Source: Bacteroidota bacterium (GTDB taxonomy: Bacteria > Bacteroidota > Bacteroidia > Bacteroidales > GCA-2748055). From it: a DNA stretch of 8,487 nt. The DNA is taken from NCBI GenBank assembly GCA_024244665.1, contig JAAEOI010000089.1, positions 1 to 8,487 of the forward strand. Reading direction: 5' to 3'. Every line of letters starts with the position of its first letter. Position 1 is the first letter of the stretch. The notes below the pieces were generated by a model. It searched no databases, was not told where the DNA came from, and saw only the letters and a program-made list of their open reading frames with translations. The position numbers were made by a program, and so were the translations under genes. Positions 1 through 6,000 of the stretch are shown one piece after another.

Positions 1-3000
1 GGAACTCTGGTGGCCAATGCAAGCGGCAATACGGTTAATCTTACCTACGGTGGAGCCCAGAATATTGTGGATCCTTCCGGGCATACTTTCTATCATCTTA
101 CTGTGGGTGGTGGAAATAACAAAACTTTGCAGAACAATGTTGAGGTGCTGGGAGACTTGAATATCTCAAGCACCCTGCTATCTAATAATTACAACATTAA
201 TCTGGCAGGCGATTGGCTCAATGCAGGAGTTTATACCCATGGAACAGGGGTTGTGGTTCTGAATGGAACCGGCGATCAGACCCTTACAAAGCTAACGGGA
301 GAAGTCTTCAATGACCTTAGTATTTCAAAGGCCACAGGAGATGTTCTCCTGGGAGGGAATGTGACCATCTACGGAACCCTGACCATGGGGGGAGGAGATA
401 TTCTTTGCACAGACAAATCTCTGGTGATAGGAACCGGAACCGGCAACACCGGATCTCTGGTTTATGTGGCCGGGAAGGTGGTTGGAAACCTTGAGCGGTG
501 GGCAAACTCCACCGGTACAGATTTCCTCTATCCCATAGGGACAGCCAGTGATTACCGGCCGGCAGTGGTTAACTATAATAGCCTTAGCGGCGGTTCACTC
601 ATCGCAGGTTTCACCAGTAGCAATCCAAATAACCAGGGCCTGCCCCTTGATGATGGAGGAACCATGGTCTATAATGCCCACCTGGAAGGATACTGGACCC
701 TTGATGCCACAAATTCGCTTGTGAGCAACAACTTCGACCTGGACCTTTCAGGAAACGGATTCACCTCCTTCACCATCACTCCGCAAACCAGGCTTTTAAG
801 CAGATCCGGATCTGGAGCTGACTGGGTGGCCAGTGGATCGCATGTTGCTGGTAGCGGTAATACAGTTCAAAGAACTGGAATATCCATTTTATCAGGAGAA
901 TATGCCCTGGGAGATACCATAAATTGTACACCACCAGTCACTTCTTCCATTACCGGCCCTGCAGCAGTTTGTATCAATGAAATTGCCTCGACCTACTCGG
1001 TGGATAATCATGGAGGATCAAGCTATAGCTGGACTGTTACAGGTGGTTCCATTGTAAGTGGTCAGGGCTCGTCCATTATACAGGTGAATTGGGGTCCCAC
1101 AGGAATGATTGGACTGGTTGAAGTCATTGAAACCAATGCTTGTAGTGAAGGTGAAAGACAGGAGTTGATCGTAGATATCAATCCGGTTCCCACCTCGGCC
1201 ATATCAGGACCTGTTTCTGCAGGTGCAGGATCAACAGGTACCATATATTATGTGCAGGAAGAACCTGGCTATACCTATACCTGGTCAGTTAGTTCGCACG
1301 GAAGCCTTGTGCCACCTAATGGAGGGGATAGCATTGCCATAGACTGGACAACACCTGGTTCAGCCACCATTCAGGTAACTGCCACGGATGCGGGTTGCGG
1401 AGCGAGTGCTGATCCGGTTTATCTGAATGTGGAGATATATGATGAGATTCTTAGTGCACAGGATGGAAACTGGGACGATCCGAATACCTGGATCGGGGGG
1501 GTCATCCCCAATCAGATTACCAATGCCAGGATACAATCCGGCGACAGTGTGTTTATCACAGCAGAACCCAGACGAGTTAATAACCTGACCATTGAGGCAG
1601 GAGCTGTTCTTAACAGCCAGGGCTTTGAAACATGGATCTATGGGGACTATGCACTGGATGGAACCCACTATGGTACGGGAGGTGATAACATTGAGTTCCG
1701 CGGCGGCCAGGCCACCTTTACAGGTACAGGATCCTTATTAAGTACTGGAAGGGTAATGGTTCAGGCGGGAAACAAGACTTTCGATTCTTCCACGGATCTC
1801 TATTTCCAGAATGGCTTATACATCTACCCCAACTTGATTGTAACCAACCATGGAACGGTTAGCATCAATTACCAACTACTGGCTGGTAATGCCTCATCCA
1901 CCTGGATCAATGCAGCCGGAGCCACCCTGATTGTAGAGGATAACCTGCTGATTGGTGCAGGCGGAGGAACCCTGGTTGCTTCAGCTACCGGTAATACAGT
2001 GAACTATAACGGAGGAGCAGAAACGCTAAAACAGCCGGTGAACAACGATTACTACAATCTTATTGTTAGCGGTTCCGGTCTCAAGACCCTACAGGGCGAC
2101 ATCAACGTAAATAACGATCTTAGCATAAGCAGTTCTCTGGCTACGGCCGATTTTGATATTTACCTATCCGGTGATTGGAGTAATACCAATGTTTTTAATG
2201 AGGGTGCAGGTGAAGTCATCTTTACCGGATCTGCCAATCAGTCCATATCAAATCCGGTGGGAGAGACTTTCTACGATCTCAAAGTGGATAAACCTGCCGG
2301 AAGTCTACAATTAAGCAATGCACTAAGGGTAAGCAATGCATTGACCATGGATCAGGGGAACATTGTGACCAATGCCAATTCCTTTATTCTTGGAACAGGT
2401 GTAGGATCGGTGGGAAGCATCAATCATACCTCAGGTATTGTGGTTGGCGCCCTTGAACGTTGGATCGATACACCTGCAAGCAGCTATGATTTCCCCGTCG
2501 GTACTGTAAGTTCTTACCGTCCAGTCAGCCTAACTTTCAATAACCTGACCGCAGGATCGCTTGTGGGAGAATTCATTGCAAGTGCTCCAGGAAACCAAGG
2601 ATTACCCCTGGACGATGCAGGACAGCAGGTGAACAATACCTTTAATGAGGGATACTGGTCCTTCACACGAAAAAATTCGGCCAGCAGCAACGACTATGAT
2701 ATTGCTATAAGTGCGACAGGATTTACCACCTTCCCCATCGTTGATGAAACCAGGATCCTAACCCGTGCCGACGAATCGAGCGACTGGACCAGCAATGGAA
2801 GCCATGCAGCTGCAGTTGGGAATGTGATCAATCGAAGTAATCTGAATACAACTTCTGTGGGAAGTCAATTTGCCATTGCGGATACAGCCGATTGCAACCT
2901 GCCTTCCACTTCTGTTATTACTGGAAATATCTCCCTCTGTATCAATGATGCCGGGGAATTTTATACGGTTGTTTTCACAGGCGGGTCGACATACAACTGG

Positions 3001-6000
3001 ACCATAACTGGTGGTAGCATTGTGAGCGGTCAGGGAACTTCCAGCATTGAAGTGGACTGGGGAAGTACCGGGATGCTGGGTGAGGTTCAGGTTGTAGAGA
3101 CCAATACCTGCGCAGCGGGAGCACCTGTGGCGCTGGATGTGGAAATTCACCCATTCCCTACCTCTTCGATTACAGGAAAAACCGAGGTCGGTGAAAATTC
3201 CACCGGAATACCCTATTCCGTGCTCAGCAATCCCGGTTATACCTATAACTGGATTGTCACCGGAGGCACAGTGGCAAGCGGTGATGGGACAGCCACTGTA
3301 GCAGTGGACTGGGGAGCTGCCGGAGCAGGAAACGTAAGTGTAACAGCTGTTCATGCTTGCGGCTCAGCCCTTCCTGTAAATCTTCCCGTGACCAAGTATA
3401 ACGTTATTACAAGTATAGCATCGGGGAACTTCAATGTACCAGCCACCTGGGATTGCAATTGCGATCCTCCTGATTACAGCAACATTGTGGTTGACTCGGG
3501 TCATGTGGTGACCATGATTGCCAATGAGATAGTCACCAACCTGAGCATCAATGAATACGGAACACTGGACAATGCAACTTTCAGGATCGATATATATGGT
3601 AATTATACGATAAATGGGGATCATACAGGTTCAGGGGGTACTGGCACTGACAGGATTTATCTCTATGGTGACGGAACCTACTTAGACGGTACAGGAAGCA
3701 TCAGCCATCCCAGCCGTATCAGAATTTGGAATAACCACAAAACCATACTTTCCACAGCCGATATTAAGAGACCCTCAAACGGAGAATTATATATCCAGGC
3801 AAATATTGTAGTTAGCAACTATGGGACTTTCGAGCAGGGAGGCCGAATGTGGGGAGTTAACTCCACCTCAACCTGGTTCAACGCAGATAATTCCACCCTC
3901 AAATATGGCGATGACCTGGTCATTGGGAACATTACGCTGAATGCTTCCGGTACCAATAATACGGTAGAATATTATCGGGCAGGGACTCAGGAGATTGAAA
4001 TCCCTACGGATAATTCCTATCAGAATTTGATTCTTTCAGGATCAGGCAATAAGAACCTCTCTGCAGATATTTCGGTCGAAGGTGATATTAGCATATCCAG
4101 TGTGTTGAATTCCAATAACAACGACATCCAATTAGCTGGAGACTGGAGCAATACAGGAGTATTTAATGAAGGAACAGGGCAGCTCGTACTGGTTGGAGCA
4201 TCTAATCAGACCTTAAGCAATCCGGTAGGAGAGACCTTCTACGATCTTGTGATTAATGAGGTTTCTGGAAGAGTCCTGTTAAGCAATGATGTTACTGTCA
4301 GCAACCTCCTTTCCATGAATGGAGGGAGTATCGCTACACAGGGCAATGTACTGATCCTTGGAACCAGCACCAGCAATATTGGAACCCTTAGTTATACATC
4401 AGGAACCATATCAGGTCGTTTCGAGCGCTGGATTTCCGGTACCGGGGTTCCCTTTCTGTTCCCCATTGGAACCGATGTGGCCTATCGTCCTGCTTCCATC
4501 ACCTTTAATAGTCTGACTGAAGGATCGCTGATTTCTGAATTTGTTTCCGATCCTCCGGGTAATAGCGGGCTTCCAATAAATGATGGAGCTGTGGATGTGG
4601 GTAATGCATTCGTTGAGGGTTACTGGTCCCTGAACAGGGCTAACTCCCTGGCAAGTTCAGATTATGATCTGGATCTCACAGGAACCGGGTTCAGCTCTTT
4701 CCCCATTGTGGCTGAGACAAGACTTATCGTGAGACCCGGATCAACGGCCGACTGGGCTGTGGAAGGTACTCATGTGGCTGCAAGTGGAAGTACAATCAGC
4801 CGAATAAATTTGGCCACTTTAAGCGCAGAATTTACCTTTGGTGATACTTCCAGCTGTTCGCCTCCAGTGACCTCTGCGATCACCGGGAATGCGTCAGTTT
4901 GTTCAGGTGCCAGTGGAGAATCCTATTCCGTAAATCCATCGGCAGGTTCATCCTTCCAATGGACCGTTACCGGAGGTACGGTGAGTGGTGGACAAGGTAC
5001 CAACTCTGTAACTGTTGACTGGGGTCCAACAGGTATGCAAGGCATTGTTCAGGTCATTGAGACCAACACCTGTACCCAGGGAGCTCCCGTTGAGCTAAAC
5101 GTAGATATTCATCCCCTGGCAACATCGGTCATTAGCGGAGAAATTGCGGTAGCCGCCGGTGCCACGGGAGTTGTTTATTCGGTGTCTGGTGTCGCAGGCT
5201 ATACCTATGACTGGACCATCACCGGAGGAGTTCTGGGTTCCGGACAGGGCACTGCAACGGTGACAGTGGACTGGGGTACAGGAAGCAGCGGCATGGTCAG
5301 TGTTATTGGTACCCATACTGCCTGTGGCCAATCCGCCCCTGCAGAACAGCTGAATATTACCATCTACCCGGTCATTACCAGCATTGCCAGCGGCAATTGG
5401 GAGAATCCGGCCACCTGGGATTGTACCTGTGTGCCATCCGCATCCAGCAATGTAATTGTTGCCGCAGGTCATACAGTAACAGTGAATGGCGCAACTACTG
5501 TCAACAATCTGAGCATCGAATCAGGAGCTGTTCTGAATTCACAGGGCAATCTGATGAACATTACCGGGGATTATCTGGTGGATGGTGAGCATTCCGGTAC
5601 CGGAGGGGGAGGATCAGACCGGATTTATCTGAATGGTATTGGAACTACCATTGGTGGATCAGGAACCATCAGTAATCCAGGTAGGTTGAGAATCCGGCTG
5701 GGGAATAAGGAAATCATTTCCTCGGCAAATCTTAGCAAGCTTTCAGGGGATTGCTACATCGAGAACAACGTTACAGTTACCAATAATGGAAGCATATTCC
5801 TTGGTGGAAATGTATGGACACAATGGAATACAGTTTACTGGGTGAATGCTGCCGGTGCGACCCTTACCCTGGGCAATGAGTTTTTCTGGTCCAGCGGACA
5901 GGATGGTATACTTATAGCATCTGCTCCGAATAATACCATTATATATAATGAGGGAGCTGATCAAAGGATAAAGATTCCACAGGATGGAGATTATTACAAT

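Larger units (their letters stand above)
1..1440 (+). repeat. Super-repeat unit A (3' part, residues 1-480)
   Basis: This is the tail of a unit whose beginning lies upstream. Its first residues (G-T-L-V-A-N-A-S-G-N-T-V) align with unit B from base 1966 (G-T-L-V-A-S-A-T-G-N-T-V), so roughly 175 residues of the unit are missing. It contains the nested 73-residue pair, the ERW/FPxG domain and both PKD-like domains. Its second PKD-like domain is the most divergent of the four: it has S-S-H-G where the others have T-G-G or I-G-N-G, lacks the S-G-[QD]-G turn, and has I-D-W-T instead of V-D-W-G. It also carries one extra Cys (base 406) outside the conserved four. Confidence 0.9.
1441..3399 (+). repeat. 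Super-repeat unit B (653 residues)
   Basis: This is the first complete unit, residues 481-1133. It opens with S-A-Q-D-G-N-W and T-W-I-G-G-V-I-P, the 'GG' form of the G8-like segment shared with unit E. The LERW motif at 2452 is 1962 bases after the one in unit A, and the first PKD-like domain begins 1968 bases after that of A. It is slightly the shortest complete unit. Its FPxG domain is two residues longer than in A, C and D, and its nested subrepeat is one residue shorter. It contains only the four conserved cysteines (2893, 2938, 3109, 3358). Confidence 0.92.
3400..5367 (+). repeat. Super-repeat unit C (656 residues)
   Basis: This unit covers residues 1134-1789. It opens with S-I-A-S-G-N-F, where the usual Trp is Phe, followed by T-W-D-C-N-C, the Cys-x-Cys form of the entry segment shared only with unit D. 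FERW is at 4420, 1968 bases after unit B. The conserved cysteines are at 4855, 4900, 5071 and 5323, plus the entry pair at 3454 and 3460. All sub-blocks are present in the same order as in B and D. Confidence 0.92.

Noticed and set aside
2758..3354. Minus-strand open frame of 198 codons
   Set aside because: It lies antisense to the end of the FPxG domain and the PKD-like pair of unit B. Its translation is Cys/His/Ser-rich with no domain pattern, and shorter antisense frames occur over the PKD parts of the other units (1062-1244, 5095-5472, 6973-7224), as expected from shared composition of the repeated coding strand.
5397..5588. Plus-strand open frame of 63 codons in another frame
   Set aside because: It overlaps the G8-like opening of unit D, where frame 1 is conserved with units B, C and E. 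It has no recognisable content.
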